From Nephromyces sp. MM_2019 (taxonomy: Eukaryota > Apicomplexa > Aconoidasida > Nephromycida): a stretch of 64,000 bases of DNA. Shown in pieces: positions 1 through 11,900 of the stretch. Below the pieces are notes generated by a model. The model was not told the DNA's origin, made no database searches, and saw only the letters and a program-made list of their open reading frames with translations. Made by a program: the position numbers and the translations under genes. The number at the start of each line of letters is the position of its first letter. Within the stretch, counting starts at the first letter, position 1. The stretch lies in NCBI GenBank assembly GCA_015657535.1, contig JADHZB010000745.1, positions 1 through 64,000 of the forward strand, in the 5' to 3' direction.

Positions 1-349
1 GAAACCGATCGAACTTGAAAAACCTTAAACGAACTTGAGATTGGCATTGGTTGGTAAACGGGGAGGTACATCGAATGCTTGCATCTGTGAATTTCTGCAG
101 TGCGGAATAACAGACGAACCACAGCGCACCCCCGGCTAGCCCCCACATAGCTGTGAGCGGGATGCAGCTGCAGCAACAAGGTCTTTTCCCTCAACCAGCG
201 ATTCAGCGAGGAGGATGATGAGGGAGAAGAATCTAAGTTCTCTTATCGCTGAATCTGGTTTTGAGAGGTTTTTCCTTGTATTGAGGTTGAGCGATACTTG
301 AAAGAAGAGGTATCCGCTCTGTGTGACTTCCTTTGACTGGAAGCCCCGA

Positions 350-366
350 CACACACACACACACCT
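350..366. repeat. CA microsatellite
   Basis: Perfect AC dinucleotide run in otherwise non-coding sequence. Confidence 0.8.
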
Positions 367-1210
367 CCACCCTCCTATCTAGAGGAGGGTGTAAAAAACC
401 ACAAGATTTCATGCGTGTTTGCCGGAAGGCTTAACTTGCCAAATAGAGGAAACCCTGGCAATTTTGCCACAGGTCCGCGCTAACACAGATATCTGAACCG
501 TCACTGCCCTTGGGGCATGACACCCTCCTACTAAAAACTTTCCGACCTAATGCTATTATTTAACTTTAGGTAGCACAATAATAGTATATAAAACCTACTC
601 CGCTATACAACGTCTATAATAATTCAAACATATGTACTATCAATAACGTTAAAACTACACAACATATTTCTCATAAAATAACATTAGGAAAATCACCACT
701 TTTGAATGATCCCAAGAAGTTTCAAAATTATATTACCAAACTTGCGGGGGCTACATAACAGATGACGAACCAGTTCTCCTTTGTTTTATGTACCATGGGG
801 ATGTTTTCCTGCTGATAACCAAAATCAGCTTATTCCTTCGTTATGGTGTTTGTACTATTCAAGCTTTGCATAAAACGCTGAAGACAATTTTTAAGCGTGA
901 AACTAGACTCCGTATAACCACCAGTGAACTTATGCATAGTACTTATTTCCTATGGCTCTCTAATCTTAAAACCTTCTGTAACCCGTTGTTTCTCTCGCTC
1001 CCTCGATACACCTAACCCAAACGCCAGTCGAGCTGGCTTGACACTTAGTATTGAATGTGATACGGTTAAGGAGTGTAGTGAGCAGAAGCTTATCATTCTT
1101 ATTGCTCCAGTGATGAGGGATGATAAACTGCCCCTTAACTGCGTGGGATAAAACAGATGAAAAAGCAAGATTAGCTATGAGACTTGATCGGTAAAATATT
1201 GGCGTTTGAA

Positions 1211-1227
1211 GTGAGTGAGTGAGTGAG
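1211..1227. repeat. GTGA microsatellite
   Basis: About four tandem copies of the tetranucleotide GTGA. Confidence 0.8.
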
Positions 1228-2320
1228 CAGCACGCAGACAAGCTCTGAAACTTTGGAGTAAAGTGGAGATTTTCAGCTATTTTTGAGTATCGTCAGTGTA
1301 AGAAAGCGAAGAGCTAAGATCATCAGCAGGCAATGCAATGCTTTCTCCTTCTTTCTGGGGAAGGAAATAGCAAAAAGCTTCTCCGCAGAGAAATATTCAT
1401 GTGCAGCAGGAGAAACCGGCTGGCTTGCATGAAGCCTAAGCGCTACGCCCAGTCTGGCGCGAAGCCGAGCAAAGCGCTTAAATAGTTGCATCGTCGGTCA
1501 ACCTTCGGGAGCTGCAATATCTACCATAGGATGGCGATGCAGCGCTAAAGACATATTCTCGTAATGCTACCTTTATAGGCCGCAGCATGTTTATATTTCC
1601 TTCCCTGGCTCTCGTCTTACGAAAAAAATGTTTCGCATTTAGTAGTTACCTACGACCATTATCTTTCTTTAGAATCACGTGTAATTCCCCAGTTGTGAGT
1701 TGGCGTCACTTGAATATGCTTTACTCATTCGTAAATTTTCCCACTAGTGGAGCTGCTCGTAGTCAGAAATGGGATTTGCTGGAAAAAGGTTAATTCTATT
1801 ATATACATTGTGAGCTTTTTTTCCCCAAAAGTGTAAGGAGCCGTATGTTAGCCCATTGATTTCTATCGATGGCAGTCTAATTAGGATGAAGTCCCGCATA
1901 TCAGTATCAAAAATTCTTAACAGATCGAATCTTCTGCTGGCAAGGTAAGTATACAGACAGCGCATTGAGAGAAGTACAACGATGGCTGCATCTTCACCAA
2001 TTTTTGTAGCAGTGTAAGAATTGACGATAGGAGAGAATTCCTGTCCTCCGTGAGCACGATTCATTAGTGCCAATCATATACTTAGGTACGGTGTGCACAA
2101 AAGGCTTTTTCTAATACTTTCACTAATATTCGGAAATGTTCTCAGCACAGCTTATATGCAGGATTCCGAGTATTTAGGGTCGGAAGTTCTGTAACTGTTT
2201 CCCAAAAAAATAAGCGCAATAGTAACTATGAAAAGTCTAAACTACTAAATTTCAACGATTTTACGTATAACTTTACACAGAGTAATATGCTCTGCATATA
2301 ATCATTATTGGAAGATATTA

Positions 2321-4795
2321 TTAGGGAGCTGCAGTAGTAGCGGAAGAACTAGGTGCTGCAGTTGTCGTCGTGGTCTCAAATGGATTGGTAACATTTGCAG
2401 TGATTACCGCATTGGCATCCTGAAACAGAGACAAAATTACTTAGCAGTGGAAAGCCATTAAGCCGCGCATATTTCGAAAATCAAACCATTTGATTGTTGA
2501 TCTTTGAAGACATAGTATGTATATTCCAAAACACGGTATTTGCTCTACGTAGAAGTCACCGTGAAACGATAAGATTACGAAAGAAAGCTGCCCATGATAT
2601 ATATTATTACTTACCAATTGAGGGTTAAATATTCCTGGTCTGGATAAGAAGTAATTATAAAATGCGGTAACCCCGCTATTCAGGTCTTTATATATATCCG
2701 ATGGATTTAACCTTGGAACGATAGCATCAATCGCCCCCCGGTTGTAGGAAATGACAGTTTCGCCATTTGGTCCAACAGGAACAATAATGCTCTCTGGAGC
2801 TCCGTTTGCGAAATTGGGTAGCACCGTGGGGTCAAAGCTTTTTGTCGCGTAGAATAGAACTGTGGCAGCGCTGTATGCACAGAAGGCAACATTAAAAGAG
2901 CAAGTTTGCACCGCTTGCGGCGAAACCGAGTACATATAATCAACCAGTATAATATTTTGAAACAATGGCGAGGTGACTCAAGACGCCACTGAGATATTTT
3001 CTAAAGTATCACGGCATTGCACTCAGGAAATTAGTGATACACCACATTGAAAGAGGGAATTCAGGACGCAGAATCAGCACGTAGTTTCAATTTTAAGGAT
3101 ATCTACGTAGCGAAGGAGTCAGGTTATATAAAAAAGGCAGTTAAAAGGATGTTGGGTCATAGTAGATAGACATACAGCTTACCCTTGCTGTGGATTTGCA
3201 GGGATTATGTATGCTTTATTTAGACTTATCAATCCTTGGTCATTGGTGTCACGCCCTACCACTCGAGACTGCAAGACAGAAAAAATACTAGGGCGTGGCG
3301 AAGGTTATGAAGGCGGGCCTATTGCTGCACAGCATACACTAAGAAGAAAAAAGCTATCAAAATTAATTCAGAGGTAGGACGCCGGAAGAAGTTGTAGACG
3401 AGTGTTACTGTGGCGGGTTTCTTATCAGTTGAGACTACAAAGTGCTAATTTATGCATTTATTTTCAAAAAATTGGATTTCTTACGTAGTCAATGAACTGG
3501 TTAATGGGCCATTTAGAAATACTGAAAGGAATAAAGTTCTGCAATCCGAATGGGCTCTCATTGCCTTCAATGGGGCACAACTTCCTAAAATCGGTTGTGA
3601 AATCCATGACAATACCTTGGGTACTGCCAAGAGGGTACTCACCCTCAGCCAAATTATCTTTCCAAGGAAAGTCATCGACGTACCAAACGGCAGTGCCCAC
3701 ATCAACTCCCCCAATAGATAACCATCCTATGTTTTGCGTGGTTTGATTGCATTGGGTTTGAACAACATAATCTCCTTGGTAGCTGAGATTTGCAACTGGG
3801 CTCCAAAATACTGAATCAATTCGCACGGGATAGACACATGTATAAGCTTTAGGAATACGTAAATTTGAGGAGGCAATGTAATGATGCGTTGAGTTTTGGA
3901 GTTCAGCGAGTAAAAGCAGCTAGTCCACCCTGCTCTGAATTCGAACAATTTCAGCTAATAAAGCCGGTACTAATCTCAATAGGATTAATATTTCAGTTTT
4001 ATACATTCCTGGCTCACAATATGCAAGAAGCATTTCCGAAAAAAAATTCTTGTGCAGAAGAGTAACATGCCTGTGCATTATTTGCTGAGTTTTACTATTA
4101 AAGGTTTCAATTAGGGTGTGCAGCTCAGGCTGGCTAGCGAAAGAAAGTGCACTGTTCACACCGAGCAGTGGGTAAAGCTAGGCTCATTCTTTGGCAACGA
4201 AGCGAATTTTTACTTTCTCTTATCCTCTACGTGCCAAATTTCAAAATTTCAAGTATGTGCCTGGAATTTTTGATTGTTTGAAGCACGAAGTAAATCCAAG
4301 GCTACGCGACACTCAAATTTTATTCTCTTTGTAACAGTATCTTATTTGCAAAACAAAGCTGTTTTTGTTTTTAATTTATCATATTAAATAAGCGTTGTGC
4401 TACCATGTTACTTCAAGGCAGCATTTTCAATATACATCATCCACCGACGGCTAGTTGCTGCTACCTGTATTCAAAACTGCTATAAGGGTTCCATAGTTGA
4501 AGCCAAGTGGAATTTCTGCTGGCGGTGGTGCTACTCCAGCGCTGAAGATGCACTCAAGGTCGTTAAAATTAGCGAACAAGTCACTGACGCTGTTAATTTC
4601 GTAAGCAGTCCCTGCGGTGCATGATCCTTGTACGGGCAAAGGCAGTGGTGAACCCTCTGGGGTAAACCCTTCTGCAACCCTCAAAGGACCTGTTAAGAAA
4701 TATTGGCTACCTACAAACAAACTTTGAAGGACCAGCAGAACTGCGACTAATCCTGGTAAAAGCGAACACCTTAGCATTTTGCTATAGCTCTCCAT
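2321..4795 (-). CDS. secreted cysteine-containing surface-antigen-like protein, 5 exons
   Basis: Spliced minus-strand gene: exons 4795-4465, 3846-3485, 3268-3183, 2870-2615 and 2419-2321 (1134 nt, 377 aa). Junction phases are 1, 0, 2 and 0 and all agree. Donors include GTAAGA, GTAAGC and GTAAGT, and acceptors include long pyrimidine tracts ending TTGCAG and TTTCAG. The protein starts with a signal peptide (about residues 1-30, with the core LLPGLVAVLLVLQSLFV). Cysteines follow in SCTAG, LECIF, YTCVY, TQCNQ and KLCPI, then a cysteine-free second half, and it ends in a Thr/Ser/Ala-rich tail (ETTTTTAAPSSS). Five exons, secretion and spaced cysteines recall coccidian SAG-type antigens, but no diagnostic motif is present. 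No hydrophobic GPI-addition tail follows the Thr-rich end, so the protein may be secreted rather than anchored. The second acceptor (3847) is the weakest. Function is unknown. Confidence 0.6.
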
Positions 4796-7688
4796 TGCTC
4801 TGAAAGGGTGGTATATTTTGGCAGACTTTCAGATAGTGTCTGACAGAGATACCATTATGAATACGGTTTCACTATGTACTTCAAGATGAAAAAGTTAGCC
4901 CCATTATAAGATATCGATGCTTGATTTAGTTACTTGAAAGTGTGTGATTAACTTAAGGCACAGCACCGTGCAGTTTGAACAGGGTCTTCGAATAGTTGTG
5001 CGTGAGTTTGTTGGTACTCAGGTTTTTTTTAAGTTGAGTTGCCGATTGAGTAACTCACAAGAATTACAGGTTAAAAAGCATTAGCACAATACTAATCCAC
5101 ATATATAAATATCTTAGGAGTAACGACTTGTTTGGGGGTAATAGGGCTACCCATGACAAGCTAACACAAAAATGAAGTAGTAAATTTCGCTGACAAGAAA
5201 AAAATTTTGTCAAGGAGAAAAGGAGGCTACTTAAGGATGTGGTTTTTTTTAAATATCTATATGAGTAAGACTAGTTGGCCAAATTTTAAGCAATTAGACA
5301 GCTATGGCTTATTTAAGGATGCCTCTAGCAGGGGTAGAAATTTTTCGGTTAGTATGTCTCCACGGGGCTGTGTTGTACCACGAGAACTACAAAGGCAGTG
5401 CTTCATCGGGCTATTTAGCTTGTAAATATTTTAGGGATAAGCTCTAGTCAAACTAAACCGTAAGCGTAAGACTTTCCTTGATTGAGACTACAAATTTTTA
5501 ACCCACTAAAAAATTTACTGTACCATGGTCATAAAAACTTTTAGTGTTTTAAGAAAGATATCATGTCTTCCGATCAGTAGACTCAGGTTTTAGCCGTATC
5601 TACATTTACAATCCTTATATTTACACGTTGAGGTACCTGTTGTAGCTAATAACAAAAATATTCAACAGCAAGTGAAAAGCCTGTTTCTGGAAGATATAAA
5701 CAACGGGCAGTTCTTGAATCCCGTGTCTGCAAATTTTTACAAGTTTGTAGTTGCAAAAAAAACAGCTGCAGTAATAAATTACCTTGAGTATACAATTGAT
5801 TCTTGGAAAAGGCTAACACCCGGTCACTTATAATTTTTTACGAGGGGAAATCTGGAAATGAATAATTTATAATAAAAAAGATTTGATAGCACAACACTAA
5901 TCGTTTTCAGCTAGGGCCTGTATAGGTGTGCTAAAATCGAGTGAGCGAAAATTTCTAAGACAAGTAATTTAACTGCAACACCTGGAACCACCATTGGCAG
6001 CCGGTGTACGACTAGTAGGGCATGCTACAGCTACGGTCGTGAGTGTACGTAGGTCTACGGGTGGACTTTAAGTAGCATTGAAACGAAACCCCATGAGGAG
6101 AGGTAACATTTTAAGGGCTACACGGAATGGACTCCTAAATGCGGTACCGAGAGACTCAGGATATTTTTGCTATTCTAAAGTGAAAATAGCTCGAGATCTC
6201 ACTACCTTCTTTATATGCAGACGACCGCTTCGGCTAAGCACATCACCTTAACGTAGAAATCCAAACTTTCAACTATTGTTGTATGCATTGTATTCATGAG
6301 GCAAAAAATATCAAAAAAGAGACATGAATGGCTGCAAAGTGCAAGTGGAATAAGGGGTGTCAACGGCATAGCACTCTCACAACACCATTCAGCTCCGGTA
6401 CAACTAGCAGACCAATCATATGACTTAAAATATTCACATAGGTTAAAAGCGTAAAGGTTTTGCTTATCGGATTAAAAAAAGTATAATACCTGGAGCTAAG
6501 AAGAAAAATTCTTTCTCCAAATGGTGGTGGTTCTAAGCTAAAATATTTAGTATCGCCCCATGAAATTTGTATGCTGTCTTAAAGCCAAAAAAATGGTGCT
6601 CAAGACTTCTTATCCTTGAATTTGTTGCGGTAAATGAAACCAAAATCTTGGGAAATATGCAGCTATCTGCTCCGTAATTAAGTTGAAGCAAAGAGCATTG
6701 ACAGCAAATACCTGCACTATGAGTTCAGCGTTTTTAATTTTCAGGTCATAGTGGTCTGCGTATATTTCATACTCAAAACATTCTCCTCTTTACTGTGATT
6801 CCAAGCAGATGTGGTACAGCACATCTGCAATTATCATGCATATAAAAGCTTCAATTTTGCACATTCGATATATAGCATGTCACTACAAAAAGTAAATTTT
6901 GTTATTTAGTAGAAATTGGAGGCCCAAAGTTGCATTGGCAAGAAGAATTTTAGATGGGAAATGTGTATGAATTGGACGCATTGTAGATTATTAGAAAGTC
7001 AACAACAAAAATTAGAAGATGACTTGATTCCCCCTAATAGTTACTAGTAAAAATTATAAATTGGTAAGGCCGCCAACCCTAAAGAAAAGGCTTACAGCAA
7101 GCTTGATTTAAATATGCTAGTTTCTTAGCGGCGTGCATACTATGCAAACAATGAGCCAACGAGTAATAACGGGATGAGCCAAATAAGTCACATGCGTTTT
7201 CTCAGCAAGTGTTTTATACAAAAGATTTCACCAAGTTGCAGCTTTCAAGGATTACACCCGGTGTGTAGAAACTTAATTCCAAAATTCGCCTTTGAGTGTA
7301 ATTCTTCAGTTCTTTGACGGTAATATGAAGCCTGTCAACGGGGTTATCGCTGCCAAAATGCTTCAACACGAATTTATTTACTTGCTAGCGTAAAGCATGA
7401 GAAGAAAGTTAACTCGTGTCGCTAGCAAAGGAGCTAGGATTAAAAGTATTACAACGTAGCTATTTTTGAAGGATCCTCAAAATATAACTCAAAAAAAGAC
7501 TAACTTGAAGCACCCTCGCAATGCAGCAAAAATCCATTCACTAGGTAAAAAATGAGCAAATGAGTCAGAGAAGTCTCTATCAACCTCAGAACTTTTTAAT
7601 CTGTGTTGGTAGTTTCTGTGGAGCGGAAATCACAAAATATACTCTTGTTTCATATATATAGCTACATACCCGATCTTCACCAGGCATC

Positions 7689-7733
7689 GAACATACGGAA
7701 AACAAGCAGCTCATTGCTTCCTTCCGCATGTTC
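7689..7733. other. nested hairpin
   Basis: The outer arms GAACATACGGAA (7689-7700) and TTCCGCATGTTC (7722-7733) pair with one mismatch. An inner stem AAGCA/TGCTT (7704-7708 with 7715-7719) closes a six-base loop. This could be a structured RNA or the remnant of a mobile element. Confidence 0.45.
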
Positions 7734-8112
7734 AGTCGCCTGCAGACGCTATACACTCACACGCACCTAATCGATAGTGGTAGCAAGAGGTACCCTTTAT
7801 TCAGTAATGCTCTCGGGCGCATGGTATCGCTAATCACATATTGCACAACGTCCACTTCAGCTCTAAAGCTACACCTTCCGCTTCAGGTCTAAATCTGTGA
7901 TCCTATCAAGGATACCTACGCGAAGCGCTTCGGAAAAACTAGACCACGCCGTAGCGACTGGTGTATCGGATTTTTCACGTATCACCATATGCGGTAAAGA
8001 GGCTTACCACACGGGTCACTAGTGACGATACAAGCTGTAACCGTTTGTCTAGAGAAGAGTACACTCTTTTGGGTTTCCATTCCGGCAAGCTGCGTACACG
8101 ATGAGTATGCGT

Positions 8113-8127
8113 CGCGGCAGAGCCGCG
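8113..8127. other. GC-rich palindrome
   Basis: CGCGGC and GCCGCG are separated by three bases, which is unusual in such AT-rich surroundings. Confidence 0.4.
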
Positions 8128-8927
8128 TGAGTGGATCACGAGCAACTCTACGGCATGTTTATGACTTACAAACTTTTTTAGAGCTGGGAGTTTTGGCATT
8201 GTGAGGCAACAAAAGGTCGCGGCGCATCAAAGGAAGAAGCTAATACCTTTCGCATCGCGAGAAAGACGTACTGCGGACGTTGGCTGCGTGGTCTAAGCTA
8301 ATTTTGACTAGCATTTAACCATCCCTTCAAAAATTACTAGATCGGTTGAACAAATTTGTGCTACCTGTTGCGCTTGGAGAACTGTTGAGACTACTCAGGT
8401 TTTCAATGAGAGTTAAGTCCTGGAAGACGGGGAAGCTTTGCAAGAATAAGCTCATGCTGGCACCGTGTAATGGATCATGAATAGAAACTCATTGCTAAGC
8501 CATGCCATAACATTGTATGGACCGTAGACATAGCTGAATCTTTGAAAAAGTATCGCCGCCTGATGCCTTGTTTTTTTGAATGAGCGCATTAAGCCAAGTT
8601 GCTTCCTGCGTTTGATGCTTCTTAAAATATGCCCTGATTGTGAAGCTGTTATTTCTAATCCGTTTCTATAACTGGTCTCACTGATGCTAAGTCTGCCAGG
8701 TCATTCAACTCATTTTGCAGTGTTTCAGTTCATTTCCATGTCGTCACTCCTTCCTTTCCTTTTCAAGACATAGGAGATGCTAGATTCTACTCAAAAGTGG
8801 GCGCGGAGCTACGCTAATTCCGGGGCACAGTTTGCGTGCATGTTCTGATGGCTTACAGAGATGGAAATTAATTTGTAATATCCACAGAGGAAATTACTTT
8901 TGCGGGGTAGTGAGTCATGTACGTAAA

Positions 8928-11900
8928 ATGATGAAAATTTGCGGGGAAGCGGTGAAAAAAGCATCCTTGTTAGGACTGAGGTTCTCGACAACAATAGTCC
9001 TTCAGTACAGGTGCTTCCCGTGGATCTCTACTGTAACCCTGAATAATAAGGCTTTAGCTGATATGAGCATGAAAACGGCGCGATGCAAGCTACTAGAGGA
9101 TGCAAATTTGAAGACTTCGGGATGTACGAGTTATTCGCATCAATCTTTTCCAATACTGCTTATGGGCTCACACTATAATAATGCGGTTGGCTGCATCTGT
9201 AAAGCGGTTAGCTTTCCATCTCAAAGTGGTAACATTTTACAGATTACTAAAAACTCTCGATTAGACCCTGTGGTTACCTGCCCTTGCCCTTTCCACTTCT
9301 TAAGAATGAAGCAGTATTTCTCAGCAGCACAGGTACTGCCTAGTGTGGCATTGGGACACTCCCTGGTTCATCCGGCAGTCCCTTGTTATGGTTTATTAAC
9401 TCCTTTTACCCACAAAAGATGTTTTGCAAGTTTTTCCTCAGGCCAGTCGCTTCAGCAAGAGGGGCATCTGATGATGGAGTTACCTCAGCGACCTTCGTCT
9501 GCGACAACTCCGAAATATTCTATGGCTACAGAATCGTTGCTTTTGCTATCTAGTTCGCAGTTTGGTTGCTCAAGAAATATTCATGCCATCAGTCTTACTG
9601 AATATTTGCGAGATTTCCATCTCCTCTTCGTACATGGAAGGTAATATGCCTTATTTTGACTCTTTTATCGTGTCGGTAAATACGTTTAGTTTAGACGCTA
9701 GAAGAGGTGTTGCTAGTCATTTTCCAAGTATATTTGTAGGTGTAACCTCGAATGGAAACTTTCTGTGAGGTAGAGTGGTTACAAATGGTTTCCCGATACG
9801 ATACTTGCCTATTATTTAGAATGAAATTTCAGACAGCATTTTACTAGTTTTACATTGGCTAACATGATTTGAGTACTTATGCATATGAATTATTGGTTTT
9901 AAAGTTGTTAGCCCTCCCCCTGGGATAGCTTACGCCGTTAGCGTTAGTTCGTATTTCTCCTCAGTTGGTGCTACTCATTGAGCTCTTTATATGCATAATG
10001 GCTGGTTCAGCAAGTAGCGGAAGTATTGCCCATTACTTGTCTATTATATTTCAGCACTGCAGCAGAGTTATTAATAGACAAATAATGGGAAATCCCCTTA
10101 AGCATGGAATTTAAAGCAGTTTTTTTGCTCTGATACTCTCTAAATATGAAGACTTATAAGGAGAAAAACACAAAATATAATGCAATTTTCTTTAGAAATG
10201 AAATTAAAAAGCTTTAGAGGAGCTAAAATTCGGAGAATATATGGAATTAAAGGGTATTCCGGCTGTTTTAAGCACGTGATAACTTAGATGATGCATGCAG
10301 TAACATTATTTATATAATATACGATATTATATACTTTAGGGTCCATCATAGTTTCTGTGCACATCGCCACTATGATAAAAACAGTTTAAGTTTAATATTT
10401 TTTACAGATACGAATTGCTTTTAAGGCATTCAAATGTCTTCCTTCCACTCTTCAAAGTCATGAGACCTCAGGAGGTAGCTATGGTTGCTCATCATTATAG
10501 CTGGTGTCGCTTTGATAATCAGCAATGGTGGGCTGCGTTGTTGGAGGCTGTTATGAGCGTAAGAAAATTTCATTAAAGCCTTATTTTATTTGGTGTACTA
10601 TTTTGAGACTGTTTTAATGTAGGGATTTGAGTTTCTGCTCGAAGCCGTGATATGCTTTTCTACTGCCGCGCGAAATTTTCATAAAAAAACTGCAAATTTG
10701 GCGAGATTCTACCTTTTTCTGTTATCTGTACTACAATTTTTTGGCGTGCTTATGATTTAATTAGTATCACTGAATATTCAATCATCGGCGGTGTGAAGCA
10801 TATTTAGCTATCGTGTGCTATATTGTTAAATCAAAGTGCAGGATACTATATATAGCTTTAATTTCGCGAATTTACTTCTTGGGAGTTTTTGTATAAACTA
10901 GAAAAAATGCTTAGGATTTCGTTTAGCACAATGGATATGGCGCTGGTATAGCTACAAAAAAATTCGCTAATAGCATAATTGCTTTGCAGAGTTACGTGCT
11001 TGAAAGTGTTTGCATTTATACTGGTTGATATGCTAAGTTTTTTGAAGGCATAAAGAGCCGGTAGCCAATGTTTTTTCTGGAGTAAAATAAGGGAAAAACC
11101 TTGTGCAGTAAAATAAGTTTTATGTTTTTACTTTTATATCGCATTGGTTTTTATAGTTTTCATAGAAGGATTATAAAATATCTTTTATAAATGAAAGCAA
11201 AAATTTTTTTTAAATCTTCAGAATATTATAATTGTATTTATGGTCAAAGAAAATTGAAATCTTCAATTATTATTTCTTTACCCTATTTGATTGATGGTTT
11301 TTCCTGCTAATTCTTCGAAAAATTGTGATGTTCTTTTGGAATCTTCAGTTTGTGAGCTGTAGGCCACAATAGCTTTTGGTTCTAACTTCTTATCGCTTTA
11401 TTATGGCGGAGTCCCTTGTTTCTGATGGACTACTTTTTCATTGTTTGGTATGTGTTTTAATTAGTCGCACTTTGATATTTCAAGTTTTTTATGTGAAATT
11501 TGGAGTTATAGTTCTACACGGTTCTACACGCTATCACGGATAATTAGTTAATATTCCGTAATGGTATAAAAACAATCACGCTTAGCTGGAAATTGATACT
11601 TTTTAATAAAAGATTGGTGCTTTAGTGTGGTTTTGTACTCATCTAACGCTAGCCTGGATGAATGCGAAAATTTTATTTTTAAAGGTTTCCTCCTACATGC
11701 ATGTTTCCATGCATCACTTTTGGTAGGATTAAAAAGTTTTTGCCATTGTTTATCTTTGAATAAACTTCCAATTCAAGGCATACTGAATTTACGGCTTTTT
11801 TAAATCATTTAAAGAATCCTGTGCAAAAAATAGGACATTCCGGACTTAGATGGTGATGCTCTCGTAGTGGTGCTCAACGCGTACGCAAGGGTTTATCAAA

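Larger units (their letters stand above)
1..2320. other. gene-poor left edge
   Basis: No gene is supported here. A CA run (about 350-366) and a GTGA run (about 1211-1227) are present. The best open frame is on the minus strand at 2073-1744. It has reasonably balanced composition (for example GEDAAIVVLL and RRFDLLRIFDTD) but no clear splice partners. It lies just beyond the 3' end of the secreted-protein gene, so it could be a remnant exon of a related gene. I give that low weight. Confidence 0.4.
4796..8927. other. intergenic, no gene seen
   Basis: Only short open frames occur, without splice partners. The stretch contains a nested hairpin (7689-7733) and a GC-rich palindrome (8113-8127). 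The part from 7.7 to 8.3 kb is visibly less AT-rich than its surroundings. Confidence 0.5.

Noticed and set aside
8832..8927. Upstream extension of exon 1 of helical-repeat gene 1
   Set aside because: It begins at TTG with no ATG. The first ATG (8928) is followed by a targeting-peptide-like stretch.
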